A stretch of DNA of 64,000 bases from Clostridium tunisiense TJ (GCF_000300195.1 NZ_AMQH01000018.1:62001-126000); one strand, 5' to 3'. Positions 52,228 through 62,350 are shown, counted from the stretch's first letter. The notes: generated from the sequence alone by a model not told the origin. A program made the numbers and translations.

Positions 52228-53115
52228 TTAGTTTTCTTTGTAACCTAATATTTTTATGGCTCTTCTCTCACAAGTTATTGTTAGGGGAAAGTCTGGACCT
52301 CTTTCACCATCTATATCTGTGGCAATATCATCTTCGCACTCTACTGTCAATCTATCAGTTTTAAAATATAACACGCCATCCATATCAGCTACCATTCCCT
52401 TCTTAGCCATTATAAGAATGTTATTCAAAGCACTTTTTACTACATCTTCCTTAATAATTACTACATCTAAAAGTCCATCATCGGCCTCAGATAGATCTGT
52501 AAATTTAATATTGCCAGCAGTCTGGCCATTAAAAACAAGAAGTGTATACATTTTGCCTTCAAAGGACACAGTTGGAGATTTGACTTTCATATATATTTTC
52601 CTCAAATTAGTTACTTCTTCTAGGCCCTTTAAATAATAAGCTAGCTTTCCCATAGTATTCTTAAGATGAGGATCGGTTTTCTGCGATATATCTGTGAAAA
52701 TCCCTGAGCTTGCTACATTTACAAAATACTTATCATTTATTTTTCCTAAATCAAACCTCTTAGGCTTGCTTTCTAAAATTTGCTTACACGCAGAGACCAC
52801 GTCACTAGGTACTCCTAAATATTTTGCAAAGTCATTTGCAGTACCCACAGGTAAAAATGCTACAGGAAGGTCCACTTTACTTTCCTTCATTTTGTTAATT
52901 ACAGAATCGATGGTTCCATCTCCACCAGCTATTAATATATATTTATAACTGTCATCCATATCTTTAAATGCATCCTTAATATCTACACTGTTACTGATTC
53001 TAAAAGGTTCAATAACATGATTATATTCTTGATGGATTTTTATCACTTTATCTAAATTATTAACAATTAAATTGTCACCAGAATACGGATTATAAATAAA
53101 CTTAACTCTTTTCAT
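52228..53115 (-). CDS. Diacylglycerol kinase-family lipid kinase (YegS/DagK-like)
   Basis: A 295-residue lipid kinase: FIYNPYSG at the start, LIAGGDGTIDSVINKM (GGDGT about 64-68), LPVGTANDFAKYLG and LDVVIIKEDV with C-terminal TDIDGERGPDFPL. It phosphorylates diacylglycerol or related lipids in membrane turnover. Start MKRVKF at 53115. Confidence 0.9.
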   Translation of the reverse strand: MKRVKFIYNPYSGDNLIVNNLDKVIKIHQEYNHVIEPFRISNSVDIKDAFKDMDDSYKYILIAGGDGTIDSVINKMKESKVDLPVAFLPVGTANDFAKYLGVPSDVVSACKQILESKPKRFDLGKINDKYFVNVASSGIFTDISQKTDPHLKNTMGKLAYYLKGLEEVTNLRKIYMKVKSPTVSFEGKMYTLLVFNGQTAGNIKFTDLSEADDGLLDVVIIKEDVVKSALNNILIMAKKGMVADMDGVLYFKTDRLTVECEDDIATDIDGERGPDFPLTITCERRAIKILGYKEN

Positions 53116-53388
53116 GCTTTATTACGTTAGTAAAATCTTATAAAACTTTTATGATAATACTACAGAATGTACTCTTCTTTCATAAGATTAATTATCTAAC
53201 GAAATTCACCTCCTAGATTTAGTTAAAGAAGTTTATAAACTTCTTTACTTAACTTAATTATATATATAAATTCAAACTAAATATACCATATCTTTTATAA
53301 TAATGCATTGTAATCCTTAAAAGTATAAGTTTTCATGGTGATAATTTATTTTATTCATTATTATATATTGATAAACCACGTCATAGCT

Positions 53389-53580
53389 TTAAATAAAATT
53401 AAGTTTTTTCAATGCTTCGATAGCAAAGTACTTTAACGTTTCAAGTGGTAAATCTATAGGGAACCAAAGTTAAAACTTAACTTATACATTATTGCTACAC
53501 TAGTTCTTTTAAGGGTTTGGGGATATGAATAAGTTAAAAATCCATCATGGAGCCTATGGAAGTATTAAGAGAACCAATAT
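53389..53580 (-). pseudogene. Possible remnant of a protein gene
   Basis: In the 593-base gap 53,116-53,708, minus-strand frames read YFHRLHDGFLTYSYPQ to TSVAIMYKLSFNF, then after a one-base shift WFPIDLPLETLKYFAIEALK to a stop at 53389. Together they look like the C-terminal part of one protein broken by a frameshift, with no start. No family recognised. Alternatively chance. Confidence 0.3.
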
Positions 53581-53672
53581 AGCCTTCATATATAAAGTTA
53601 GTTAAAACTTTTTTTCATAATAAACAAAATACAGTTTATTAAATCTGTTAGCATATGCTATCCATAAATAAT

Positions 53673-53700
53673 GCCCCTTAAATTATAATATTTAAGGGGC
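53673..53700 (-). terminator. Terminator of the CBS gene
   Basis: GCCCCTTAAAT pairs with ATTTAAGGGGC, 9 bases after the CBS stop; minus continues ATTATTTATGG. Confidence 0.8.
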
Positions 53701-53708
53701 TTAATAGG

Positions 53709-54128
53709 TTAGTCTGGACAGCAAGGTGTAGATATTTCTTTTAATGCTTCTCCTACTTCACTATCGGAAATATTCTCAACAGCTAAATCTCCTAAAGCCA
53801 CCATTCCTACTAAATTGCTATTATCTACTATTGGTATCCTTCTAATCTGTCTTTCACTCATAATTCTTGAAACCTCTTCTACATCGCTATTAGATGAGCA
53901 GGTCACTGGATTTGATGTCATAACGTCTGCCGCATTCAAACTGGTATTTCCCTCAGCAATTGCCCTTATAACAATATCTCTATCAGTAATAATTCCAACT
54001 ACCTTATCTTCTCTGCAAACTGGTACAGATCCAATATTATGATCCTTTAGAACTTTTGCTACGTCTTGAATACTTGATTCAGCATTGACTTTAATTACAC
54101 CCTTAGTCATTATATCATTTATTTTCAT
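53709..54128 (-). CDS. CBS-domain protein
   Basis: A 139-residue protein made of two CBS domains: MTKGVIKVNAESSIQDVAKVL...GIITDRDIVIRAIAEG, then DVMTSNPVTCSSNSDVEEVSRIM...GMVALGDLAVEN. Such stand-alone pairs bind adenine nucleotides and act as energy sensors; the partner is unknown. GTGAGGTG precedes ATG. C-terminus ends STPCCPD with paired Cys. Confidence 0.88.
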   Translation of the reverse strand: MKINDIMTKGVIKVNAESSIQDVAKVLKDHNIGSVPVCREDKVVGIITDRDIVIRAIAEGNTSLNAADVMTSNPVTCSSNSDVEEVSRIMSERQIRRIPIVDNSNLVGMVALGDLAVENISDSEVGEALKEISTPCCPD

Positions 54129-54334
54129 ATTATCACCTCACCGTTATTCTTTGAAATAACCCTAATATTTATTCAAATAAAATTTCAACTAATTATTTCA
54201 TGTAATCTATATCTATAATCATTTTTTTATGGTAAAATTACTATTATAAAAATGTGATCTTATATATTTTTTTATTCTAATATATAGGTTTTTATAATAT
54301 AGTAGAATAATATATTTCTTTGTGGGGTGATTAA

Positions 54335-54847
54335 ATGAACAAATCCTCAATACCAAATATAATGACCTTTGGAAATTTAGTGTGTGGTATATTATCAATT
54401 CAATATACAATGCTTGGTAACTTTAAGGTTGCTGGAGTGTTAATACTACTAGCAGGTGTTCTGGATAGATATGATGGTACTGTAGCTAGGTTTTTAAAAG
54501 TTTCTAGCGAGCTTGGAAAGGAATTGGACTCTTTAGCTGACTTAGTATCTTTTGGAGTGGCTCCTTCACTATTGGCATTTTCTCTTTATAACTTTCATAA
54601 ATTAGGAATCATTGGTTTTATTTTATTAATTTTGTTTCCTGTATCTGGAGCTTTTAGACTTGCGAGATACAATTGTTCAGACTTTAATAATGTATTTACT
54701 GGAGTTCCCATAACAATCGCGGGAAGCTTATTTGCAATTATTATGCTTTTAACTGAAACTAAAAATGTACCTCAATTACTTCCAATTGTAATTGTTGTAT
54801 TGCTATCATATCTAATGGTTAGTAAATATCAAATAAAAAAAAGGTGA
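54335..54847 (+). CDS. pssA: CDP-diacylglycerol-serine O-phosphatidyltransferase
   Basis: A 170-residue membrane enzyme with the complete CDP-alcohol phosphotransferase motif D44-x2-D47-G48-x2-A51-R52-x8-G61-x3-D65-x3-D69, and about five transmembrane helices. N-terminal SIPNIMTFGNLVCGILS is typical of PssA, which makes phosphatidylserine, precursor of phosphatidylethanolamine. TGGGGTG precedes ATG. Confidence 0.88.
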   Translation: MNKSSIPNIMTFGNLVCGILSIQYTMLGNFKVAGVLILLAGVLDRYDGTVARFLKVSSELGKELDSLADLVSFGVAPSLLAFSLYNFHKLGIIGFILLILFPVSGAFRLARYNCSDFNNVFTGVPITIAGSLFAIIMLLTETKNVPQLLPIVIVVLLSYLMVSKYQIKKR

Positions 54848-54863
54848 GAACTTCTCACCTTTT
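54839..54863. terminator. Bidirectional terminator between pssA and its convergent neighbour
   Basis: AAAAGGTGAGA pairs with TCTCACCTTTT. T-rich sequence follows on both strands, serving two convergent genes. Confidence 0.85.
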
Positions 54864-55191
54864 AATTTTGCAATTTTAAATCCTCACTTATTTCTGTTTC
54901 TATATAGGTCATATGAATTTTAGTGTTTATAATCTCTGACTTTAACTTGCAATAACAATTACAATTTTCTGTACATACTTCTAATGCATCAATGACGCCA
55001 TCAATTATGTCTCCAAGTTCACTTGCTCTTTTTAAGGCATCTTTTATATCACCCTTACTAGCTAGTGCAATCCCATTTAATTCGTTAGCTCCACCAATTA
55101 GTAATCTATATGAATTTACAAGCTTATTTAATAAATCTGCTAAGTTATTAACATCTTTATAATAGGTTTCCATAACTCTTCTATGTGCCAT
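54862..55191 (-). CDS. Small helical protein with Cys cluster, function unknown
   Basis: A 109-residue helical protein (METYYKDVNNLADLL..., LASKGDIKDALKRASELGDIIDG) with CTENCNCYC at about 82-90. Single gene with its own terminator. The Cys group may bind metal. Family not recognised. Confidence 0.55.
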   Translation of the reverse strand: MAHRRVMETYYKDVNNLADLLNKLVNSYRLLIGGANELNGIALASKGDIKDALKRASELGDIIDGVIDALEVCTENCNCYCKLKSEIINTKIHMTYIETEISEDLKLQN

Positions 55192-55298
55192 AACTGCCCA
55201 CCCTACACATTATTTCACAATAAATATATTAGTATATTTTCTTATTTATACCTAATACTCAAATTTCAGCTATTATTCTGCGTCTATATTTTTATTGA

Positions 55299-56399
55299 TT
55301 AAACTATATAATAATAGGCTATAGTTATCAAAACATAAGTAGTAACTAGTATACCACCTTCTAACCAATAGGTCTTTCCATCCTGAAATACAAAATATGA
55401 CATAGCCATAGATAAAACTAACATTATAATTTGAAAGGTTGAAAATAACAATGTCATACCAAGTTTCATAAAAAGTGATGATATGATAAGGATTGGTATT
55501 ACGAACATTGTAATTTGTATGCTTGATCCTATTGCGGTTTCTAAGCTTACATCAATTTTGTTGTTTAGTGCACACACTATGCTAGATGCATTTTCTCCAA
55601 AGGCTCCTAGAAGAGGAATTAAAATTATTCCAATAAATTCTTGAGAAACATTATACTGATTTACTATATTATTAATATTTTCTATAAGCTTTTCGCTAGT
55701 AAAATATAATAAAAGTGTAATAAATGCTAAGGTAATAAAAATTCTAATAGTTTCTTTTTTGTCGTTGTTATTTAATTCAAGTTTTTCTTGTGATACAACA
55801 AAAAAGTTGCTATGAGTATATAGAGAAAAAATTAGTCCTAATATATAGATAGATATAAGAAGTATGGAAACAATTGCACTAATATTAACCATTTGTTGCT
55901 CTCTAATGAAACTATATTTATTAAGTGCAGCAATTATTATTATTGCGGAAATTGCTAGTAACAACATGTTAAAATTAGTTCTTGCAATCATCTTGTTAAA
56001 CTTCTGCTCTTTAAATTTTATTCCTCCGCAAAAAATAGCTATACCGAGTCCTAATAGCATATTAGTTATTACAGCACCTAAAAGACCAGCTTTAGCCATA
56101 CCTAACATTCCATACCTTATAGCCCATAGTCCCATCATCAATTCTGGTACATTTCCAACTGTGGCGGAAAGTAACCCACCCTTTTTCTCACCAATGTAAT
56201 CAGAAATTTTAGAGGTTTCCTTGCCTAATATAATAGCTAAAGGAATAATTGAAACTGAATATAAAATGCTATTTATTAAAGGTACTTTTGTATTAACAAA
56301 TAATATTGCTATTGAAACAACTATGGTTAATTTAGATATAACTACTTTTTTATTTTTATTCTTTAAAGATCCTATAAAATTCTTATGTGTTGCCTTCAC
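55299..56399 (-). CDS. Ca2+/H+ antiporter (CaCA superfamily, Cax type)
   Basis: A 366-residue protein with about eleven transmembrane helices and the two inverted alpha repeats of the superfamily: LSATVGNVPELMMG (about 80-93) and IPLLGAFGENASSIVCAL (about 258-275), each with an acidic ion-binding residue. Exports Ca2+ in exchange for protons by family. Start GTG at 56399 behind GGAGG. Confidence 0.87.
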   Translation of the reverse strand: MKATHKNFIGSLKNKNKKVVISKLTIVVSIAILFVNTKVPLINSILYSVSIIPLAIILGKETSKISDYIGEKKGGLLSATVGNVPELMMGLWAIRYGMLGMAKAGLLGAVITNMLLGLGIAIFCGGIKFKEQKFNKMIARTNFNMLLLAISAIIIIAALNKYSFIREQQMVNISAIVSILLISIYILGLIFSLYTHSNFFVVSQEKLELNNNDKKETIRIFITLAFITLLLYFTSEKLIENINNIVNQYNVSQEFIGIILIPLLGAFGENASSIVCALNNKIDVSLETAIGSSIQITMFVIPILIISSLFMKLGMTLLFSTFQIIMLVLSMAMSYFVFQDGKTYWLEGGILVTTYVLITIAYYYIV

Positions 56400-56464
56400 T
56401 TTTTTCCTCCATATAATTTAATCTATAATAAATTATTCAAATTATATGAAATAGTGACGAACTA

Positions 56465-57337
56465 TTACTTTAATATTTTATCCTTAAGTCTTAACCCTGC
56501 TGGAGTTGTTGCAAGACCACCCATAGCGGTTTCTCTAAGTTCACTTGGAAGTGCCCTTCCTATTTTATACATAGAAATAATAGTATCATCGAAAGGAATT
56601 TTACTTTTCACCCCAGCCATGGCTACATCTGCCATAGTTAGTGCGCTTACAGCTCCAGCTACATTTCTTTTTGCGCAAGGTATTTCAACCAATCCAGCAA
56701 TTGGGTCACAAACCAACCCCTCAATATTTTTAATTACCATTGCAGCTGCGTCAAAGGCCATTGAGGGCGATCCACCCATCATTTCCACCACTGCTGCGGC
56801 AGCCATTGCTGCTGCACTTCCACACTCTGCTTGACAACCACCTTCAGCTCCAGCTAAAGTAGCATTTTTTGCAATTAAAATACCTACTCCTGAAGCTGAA
56901 AGTAAGGCCATTATCAACTCTTCTTCATTTTTATTTAGTTTTTCCCCTGCTGTTATAATTGCAGCAGGGATTATGCCACAGCTCCCTGCTGTTGGTGCTG
57001 CAACAATTTTCCCCATTGCTGCATTTACCTCCGAACAAGATAGAGCCCTAGCCATAGCTTTAACTATAAAATCACCACATAAAGTGTTATTTCCTTCATA
57101 ATATTTTTTAATCTTCACTGCATCTCCACCAATTAACCCGCTTATGGAGTGTACTTCTTTTTCCATAGCCTCTCTTGAGGCATTTACCATAACTTGAAGA
57201 TTTTTTCTCATTTTCTCTATAATTTCTTCTCTAGTAGAACCTGTGTTTTCCATTTCTTCTCTAATTGTATATTCTGCAATTGTCATATTATTACTTTCGC
57301 AGATATGTATTAATTCTGTCGCTTTATTTACAAACAT
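56465..57337 (-). CDS. sdaAA: L-serine dehydratase, iron-sulfur-dependent, alpha subunit
   Basis: A 290-residue subunit: MGKIVAAPTAGSCGIIPAAIITAGEKL, CQAECGSAAAMAAAAVVEMMGGSP and GLVCDPIAGLVEIPCAKRNVAGA carry the Cys ligands of the 4Fe-4S cluster that activates serine for dehydration. It forms the enzyme with the beta subunit encoded 3 bases upstream; pyruvate is produced. Confidence 0.95.
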   Translation of the reverse strand: MFVNKATELIHICESNNMTIAEYTIREEMENTGSTREEIIEKMRKNLQVMVNASREAMEKEVHSISGLIGGDAVKIKKYYEGNNTLCGDFIVKAMARALSCSEVNAAMGKIVAAPTAGSCGIIPAAIITAGEKLNKNEEELIMALLSASGVGILIAKNATLAGAEGGCQAECGSAAAMAAAAVVEMMGGSPSMAFDAAAMVIKNIEGLVCDPIAGLVEIPCAKRNVAGAVSALTMADVAMAGVKSKIPFDDTIISMYKIGRALPSELRETAMGGLATTPAGLRLKDKILK

Positions 57338-57340
57338 TTA

Positions 57341-58021
57341 CTATTCCCCTTTCATCGGTGGTACAATTTCTTCTATATTTTTTATATTTCCTAGTGCTTT
57401 AATTTTCTCGATGATGTCGTCATCTACTTTGCTATCAGTTTCAACTACCATGGAAGCCTCTGAACCTCTTGATTTTCTATAAACATTCATAAAGGCAATG
57501 TTTATATCCTCATTAAACAATAAAGTACTTACCTTATGAATCATACCTGGTACATCTAGATGAGTAATTATAAGAGTTGGATACTCTCCAGTAAACTCTA
57601 CTCTTTGCCCATCCACATCGAAAATTAAAATATTTCCTCCACCAACAGAAGAACCTGTAATTTCAGTTTCTATTCCACTATGTGATTTTATAATAAACTT
57701 TACTGTGTTAGGATGCACTTCTCCAAGGTCTGCTTCCTCAAAAGTGAAAGTTATCCCCTTTTCTTCTGCAATTTGAAGGGAATCTCTTAGATTTTCATCC
57801 CAAGGGTCCATACCAAGAATACCCGCTACCAAAGCTCTATCACTACCATGGCCTTTATAAGTTTTAGCAAAGGAACCATGAAGTAAAAATCTTACTTCTT
57901 TAATATCATACTCTGCTATAGTTGCAGCAATTTTACCTAATCTCGCTGCCCCAGCTGTATGGGAACTGGAGGGACCAATCATTATGGGGCCCAAAATATC
58001 AAATGCACTATAAGTTTTCAT
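57341..58021 (-). CDS. sdaAB: L-serine dehydratase, iron-sulfur-dependent, beta subunit
   Basis: A 226-residue subunit: AFDILGPIMIGPSSSHTAGAARLG at the start binds substrate, and the C-terminal half is an ACT-like domain (THLDVPGMIHKVSTLLFNEDINIAFMNVYR). Co-transcribed with sdaAA. The 269 bases upstream (58,022-58,290) hold no gene beyond the next terminator. Confidence 0.94.
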   Translation of the reverse strand: MKTYSAFDILGPIMIGPSSSHTAGAARLGKIAATIAEYDIKEVRFLLHGSFAKTYKGHGSDRALVAGILGMDPWDENLRDSLQIAEEKGITFTFEEADLGEVHPNTVKFIIKSHSGIETEITGSSVGGGNILIFDVDGQRVEFTGEYPTLIITHLDVPGMIHKVSTLLFNEDINIAFMNVYRKSRGSEASMVVETDSKVDDDIIEKIKALGNIKNIEEIVPPMKGE

Positions 58022-58256
58022 AAAATCCTCCTGTATATTAAGTATATTTTCTCAAAACCCAGTTATTTTCATATATATATAGTTGCTTATTGTAAGCTAC
58101 TATATACTTATAATCATATCATTTTTTCTGTTCTAACCCTATTAGTAAGTTGCCCTAGATTATTAATTTAAAACCCTATTAAAGGTTTACATTTCCTCAA
58201 TTCATTATTACTCTAATCCTTTCATTTTTATAATTTTAAAACATAAACCTTAGTAT

Positions 58257-58287
58257 AAAAGTGCTAGAATTATCTCCTAGCACTTTT
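58257..58287 (-). terminator. Terminator of the uridine kinase-like gene
   Basis: AAAAGTGCTAG pairs with CTAGCACTTTT over a 9-base loop just past the stop at 58291. Confidence 0.8.
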
Positions 58288-58290
58288 GTA

Positions 58291-59946
58291 TTAATATTGA
58301 TAAAAACAACTTCCACCAATAAACTCTCTAACTAGTGAGTTAGTTGGAACAAAATCCTTATCTACTTCCTTGAAGAAATGTAAGAAGTTTATTAACCTTC
58401 TAGCTTCATCATAAACTGGACTATTCCATTGAATTTTATATAATTCAGCAAGAGCGTATTTTTTAAGCACAGCTAATTCATAAATTAAGGCGGAGTTAAA
58501 CATAGCATCCGCATCTTCTTGGAAAATAAAAATATTTTTATCTTCACCTCTTCTTATAGATGGCCACATTTTAAGAGTATCTTCTACACCATATCCTCTT
58601 GATAAATAATCTCTAACTATTCTTCTTATCATTCTTACATCAGTAGTTGCAATTCTACTATGATCATCTAAATTTATTTGAGTCAAAGGACTAATATAAA
58701 TCTTAAATTTCTGGTCATGAGAAATTGAAGAAGTTAAAATTTCATTTAGTCCATGAATACCTTCAACAATAAGAACTCCATTTTCAGGTAGCTTCATTCT
58801 ATTGCCATTCCATTCTCTCTCTCCAGTCCTAAAGTTGTAAGTTGGTAACTCTGTTTCACCGCCAGATAATAAAATTTTTAAATGCTCATTAAATAAAGGT
58901 AAATCTAGTGCATATATTGATTCGAAATCATATTCTCCAAACTCATCCTTTGGAGTTGCATCTCTATTGACAAAATAGTCATCTAAAGAAATAGGCACTG
59001 GAATAAGGCCATTAACTCTTAATTGTATCCCTAATCTCTTGGAAAAAGTAGTCTTTCCTGAGGACGATGGACCTGCAATTAACACCAATTTCACCGTGCT
59101 TTTTTCGTGTATCTGATCTGCAATATAAGCAATTTTCTTTTCATGAAGAGCCTCTGCAACCCTAATTAAAGTTACAATATCCCCACTTTTAATAACTTGA
59201 TTTAAAGATCCTACATCCCCTACTCCTAAGATGTTTCCCCATTGTTCTGCTTCATAGAATATTTTAGCTAATTTCTTATGTTCTTCAAACCTTGGAATTT
59301 CCGTAGGTTTTTCTATGGTTGGAAATCTTAAAATAAATCCTGGCTCATAGTATATTAAATCAAAGTACTTCAATACCCCTGTTGAATATGCCATGGGTCC
59401 ATAAAAATAGTCAATAGTTCCATCTAATTCGTAAATTTTCGCACTCTCTCCACTTACAAATTCTAGAAGCTTAACTTTATCATTCATCCCATTCATATTA
59501 AAAATCTCAATAGCTTCTTTTCTATCATAAACAGATTTTGTTATTCTAATATCCTGTTCTATTATATCCTTCATTTTTTCCTTTATAGTATAAATATCAT
59601 CTATGCCTAGTTTCGGTTCCTTGTGAATTTCGCCAAATAAGCCCTTACTAAGTGAATGTTCTATAGTAACTTTCCCACTGGGAAATAAATCCTTAACAGC
59701 TTTTATTAGCACAAATTGAAGGGTTCTCATATAACACATCATACCAAGTTTTGTTGAAATATCTATAAATTCCAAAGTAGAGTCTTCTTCAATGCCTCTT
59801 GAGAGTCCACTAAGCTTCCCATTAACTCTTACTAGCACCACTGGTATATTGGATTCAAAATTATATCTTTTCATTATTTCATAAGCATTTAGCCCTCGAT
59901 TTACTTCAAATGTAATAGAACCAACGGTTATGTTTATTTTGCCCAT
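58291..59946 (-). CDS. TGS domain and uridine kinase-like fusion protein
   Basis: A 551-residue fusion. N-terminal TGS domain (about 1-62), a ThrRS-type second domain (about 70-220), then a uridine kinase/phosphoribulokinase P-loop domain with LIAGPSSSGKTTFSKRL (Walker A about 292-299), PISLDDYFVNRDATPKDE and IVEGIHGLNEIL. Family members are called nucleoside kinase or Udk-like in clostridia; the true substrate is not established. GAGGTG precedes ATG. Confidence 0.87.
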   Translation of the reverse strand: MGKINITVGSITFEVNRGLNAYEIMKRYNFESNIPVVLVRVNGKLSGLSRGIEEDSTLEFIDISTKLGMMCYMRTLQFVLIKAVKDLFPSGKVTIEHSLSKGLFGEIHKEPKLGIDDIYTIKEKMKDIIEQDIRITKSVYDRKEAIEIFNMNGMNDKVKLLEFVSGESAKIYELDGTIDYFYGPMAYSTGVLKYFDLIYYEPGFILRFPTIEKPTEIPRFEEHKKLAKIFYEAEQWGNILGVGDVGSLNQVIKSGDIVTLIRVAEALHEKKIAYIADQIHEKSTVKLVLIAGPSSSGKTTFSKRLGIQLRVNGLIPVPISLDDYFVNRDATPKDEFGEYDFESIYALDLPLFNEHLKILLSGGETELPTYNFRTGEREWNGNRMKLPENGVLIVEGIHGLNEILTSSISHDQKFKIYISPLTQINLDDHSRIATTDVRMIRRIVRDYLSRGYGVEDTLKMWPSIRRGEDKNIFIFQEDADAMFNSALIYELAVLKKYALAELYKIQWNSPVYDEARRLINFLHFFKEVDKDFVPTNSLVREFIGGSCFYQY

Positions 59947-60070
59947 ACTTTCACCTCGATAAATTGATTACTATCATTATATTTGAATTTATAAAAAATG
60001 TATCTATTATTTATTAATAATTTTAATTATTTTGGAAGAAAATATACATATTAACATAAGAGGTGATGAC

Positions 60071-60778
60071 ATGTTTAATTTAATAATCCGAACTACAATT
60101 TTATATATATATTTAGTTTGTATAATGCGACTCATGGGAAAAAGACAATTAGGGCAGCTACAACCTGTAGATTTAGTAATTGCACTAATGATTTCTGAAT
60201 TGGCGACTCTCCCTATGGAAGACAATAGAATTCCTTTAATTTACGCAATTGTTCCTATAACCACCTTGGTGGTTCTGCAAATTGCAACTTCAGTAATCGA
60301 GCTTAAAAGTGAAACTTTAAGAACTTTATTAAATGGTGAACCAAGCATACTAGTTAAAGACGGTATAGTTGATATGAAAGAGTTAAAACATCTTCGCTAT
60401 AATTTAGATGATTTACTAGAAGAGCTTAGATTGAAAGGATATTTTAATTTAAAAGATATCCATTATGCGATGATGGAAACTAATGGTGATATATCTATAA
60501 TACCAAAAAACTCTGCGTCGCCACCAAACAGAGAGGATATAAGTCTGGAAATTCAAGATGAACCTCTTCCAATTCCTGTAATATTAGATGGAAATATAAA
60601 TTCTAGAAACCTACAGTTAATGAATAAGGATATAAACTGGTTAAATAAGAAACTAAAAGAAAATAATATTAAGGATCCAAAGAACATTTTTATAGCAATT
60701 TTATATTCCAATTCAGAAAAATTATATTTTCAGCATAAAGATAATTCTTCCGAGGAATATAAGAAAGGGAAAACTTAA
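60071..60778 (+). CDS. DUF421 (YetF/YcaP-like) membrane protein
   Basis: A 235-residue protein with three N-terminal transmembrane helices, the CIMRLMGKRQLGQLQPVDLVIALMISELA block typical of DUF421, and a soluble C-terminal domain with LRYNLDDLLEELRLKG and DIHYAMMETNGDISIIPK. I chose ATG at 60071 with GAGGTGATG upstream. It is followed by a DUF4363 gene, a common clostridial pair. Confidence 0.88.
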   Translation: MFNLIIRTTILYIYLVCIMRLMGKRQLGQLQPVDLVIALMISELATLPMEDNRIPLIYAIVPITTLVVLQIATSVIELKSETLRTLLNGEPSILVKDGIVDMKELKHLRYNLDDLLEELRLKGYFNLKDIHYAMMETNGDISIIPKNSASPPNREDISLEIQDEPLPIPVILDGNINSRNLQLMNKDINWLNKKLKENNIKDPKNIFIAILYSNSEKLYFQHKDNSSEEYKKGKT

Positions 60779-60805
60779 TGAAGCTACCTAAAGGAGATAT
60801 TTGAC

Positions 60806-61213
60806 ATGAGAAATATAGTTGTAACTGTGGTTGTTTTCTTGATTATGTGCTTCTGTCTTTTTTTTGCTAGTCAATATATAATATTAACAAGCGATAAATT
60901 ATTAGATGTAGCAAACAAAATGGAAAATAACATCGTAGATGAAAAATGGGATGATGCTTACATTCACTCCTTTGAACTACTAGATATTTATGAAGGCCAT
61001 GTTAGACATATGACGGTATTTGTAAACCATGCAAACGTAGATGTTATTTACAGTGAAGTAATTAAACTTACCCAGTATTGCAAAGAAGAGGATAAGGCTG
61101 AAGCTCTTGCTACTCTTCATTTAATTAAAACACTACTTCAAGAAGTAAGGCAAATGGAAAAGGTAACCATTAACAATATTTTCTTTATTAAATGCATTCC
61201 TAAAATTATATAG
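60806..61213 (+). CDS. DUF4363 family protein
   Basis: A 135-residue protein with an N-terminal membrane helix or uncleaved signal (about 4-24) and a helical outside domain (KWDDAYIHSFELLD, LLQEVRQMEKVTINNIFF). Lies 27 bases after the DUF421 gene; AAAGGAG precedes ATG. Function unknown. Confidence 0.8.
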   Translation: MRNIVVTVVVFLIMCFCLFFASQYIILTSDKLLDVANKMENNIVDEKWDDAYIHSFELLDIYEGHVRHMTVFVNHANVDVIYSEVIKLTQYCKEEDKAEALATLHLIKTLLQEVRQMEKVTINNIFFIKCIPKII

Positions 61214-61365
61214 TAATGCAATATACTTAACAGTGTTTTATTAATAAAATAACTTTAAACTTTTATAAATTATATCTATATTAGTAGAAATTGTAATAAA
61301 CATGATTTATAATAAGGATATAGTAGTGGTAAACATTACATAAATAAATGAAGGGTGGAGTAATT

Positions 61366-62313
61366 ATGGCATTAGTAACTACTAAAGAAATGTTCCAAAA
61401 GGCCTTTGAAGGTAAATATGCTATTGGAGCTTTTAACATCAACAACATGGAGATAATTCAAGGAATTATTGATGGCGCAAAAGCTCAAAATTCTGCAGTA
61501 ATTCTTCAGTGTTCTTCAGGAGCTATTAAATATATGAGACCAGAATATTTAAGACATATGGTACTTGCTGCTGTAGAAGAAAGTGGTGTGGATGTAGCAT
61601 TACATTTAGACCATGGTGATTCCTTTGAACTTTGCAAAAAATGCATAGATATTGGTTTTACTTCCGTAATGTTCGATGGTTCTCATTATGATTACGAGGA
61701 AAATATAAGATTAACAAAGGAAGTTGTTGATTACGCTCATTCAAAAGGAGTAGTAGTTGAAGCTGAACTTGGAAAACTTGCTGGAGTAGAGGATGAGGTT
61801 AAGGTTGCAGCTCACGAAGCTACTTACACTGACCCAGACCAAGCTGTAGATTTTGTAAAAAGAACTGGAGTAGACTCTTTAGCTATAGCTATAGGTACTA
61901 GTCATGGTGCATACAAATTTAAAGGTGAAGCAAAGCTTGACTTTGATAGATTAGAAACTATAACTAGAAAACTAGAAGAAGCTGGTATTTATAACTATCC
62001 AATCGTTCTACATGGAGCATCTGCTGTAGACCCAGTTTATGTTGAAATGTGTAATAATAACGGTGGAGAAATAAAAGGTGCAAAAGGTGTACCTACTGAA
62101 ATGTTAAGAAAAGCAGCTTCAATGTCAGTTTGTAAAATAAATATGGATACTGACTTAAGACTTGCTGTTACTGGTACTGTAAGAAAAGTTTTTGCTGAAA
62201 AACCATCTGAATTTGACCCAAGAAAGTATCTTGGTGAAGCAAGAAAAAATCTTCAATCATTAGTTGAAGATAAAATCAAAAACGTTTTAGGTTCTGTTGA
62301 TTCAATGAAATAA
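61366..62313 (+). CDS. fba: Class II fructose-bisphosphate aldolase
   Basis: A 315-residue zinc aldolase: GAFNINNMEIIQGI, HLDHGDSFELCK (zinc His and catalytic Asp about 80-85), EAELGKLAGVEDEV, AIGTSHGAYKF and VLHGASAV with the final zinc His. Splits fructose-1,6-bisphosphate in glycolysis. I chose ATG at 61366 with GGTGGAG upstream; the in-frame ATG at 61348 overlaps the site. A strong terminator follows. Confidence 0.94.
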   Translation: MALVTTKEMFQKAFEGKYAIGAFNINNMEIIQGIIDGAKAQNSAVILQCSSGAIKYMRPEYLRHMVLAAVEESGVDVALHLDHGDSFELCKKCIDIGFTSVMFDGSHYDYEENIRLTKEVVDYAHSKGVVVEAELGKLAGVEDEVKVAAHEATYTDPDQAVDFVKRTGVDSLAIAIGTSHGAYKFKGEAKLDFDRLETITRKLEEAGIYNYPIVLHGASAVDPVYVEMCNNNGGEIKGAKGVPTEMLRKAASMSVCKINMDTDLRLAVTGTVRKVFAEKPSEFDPRKYLGEARKNLQSLVEDKIKNVLGSVDSMK

Positions 62314-62315
62314 TA

Positions 62316-62350
62316 AAAAAACCTTAGTAAGTGTTCTTACTAAGGTTTTT
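62316..62350 (+). terminator. Terminator of fba
   Basis: AAAAACCTTAGTAAG pairs with CTTACTAAGGTTTTT over TGTT, 3 bases after the stop. Confidence 0.93.

Noticed and set aside
53116..53708. Structured regulatory RNA or riboswitch in the gap between the lipid kinase and CBS genes
   Set aside because: No aptamer consensus I know fits on either strand; the only structure seen is the CBS gene terminator and a possible protein remnant.
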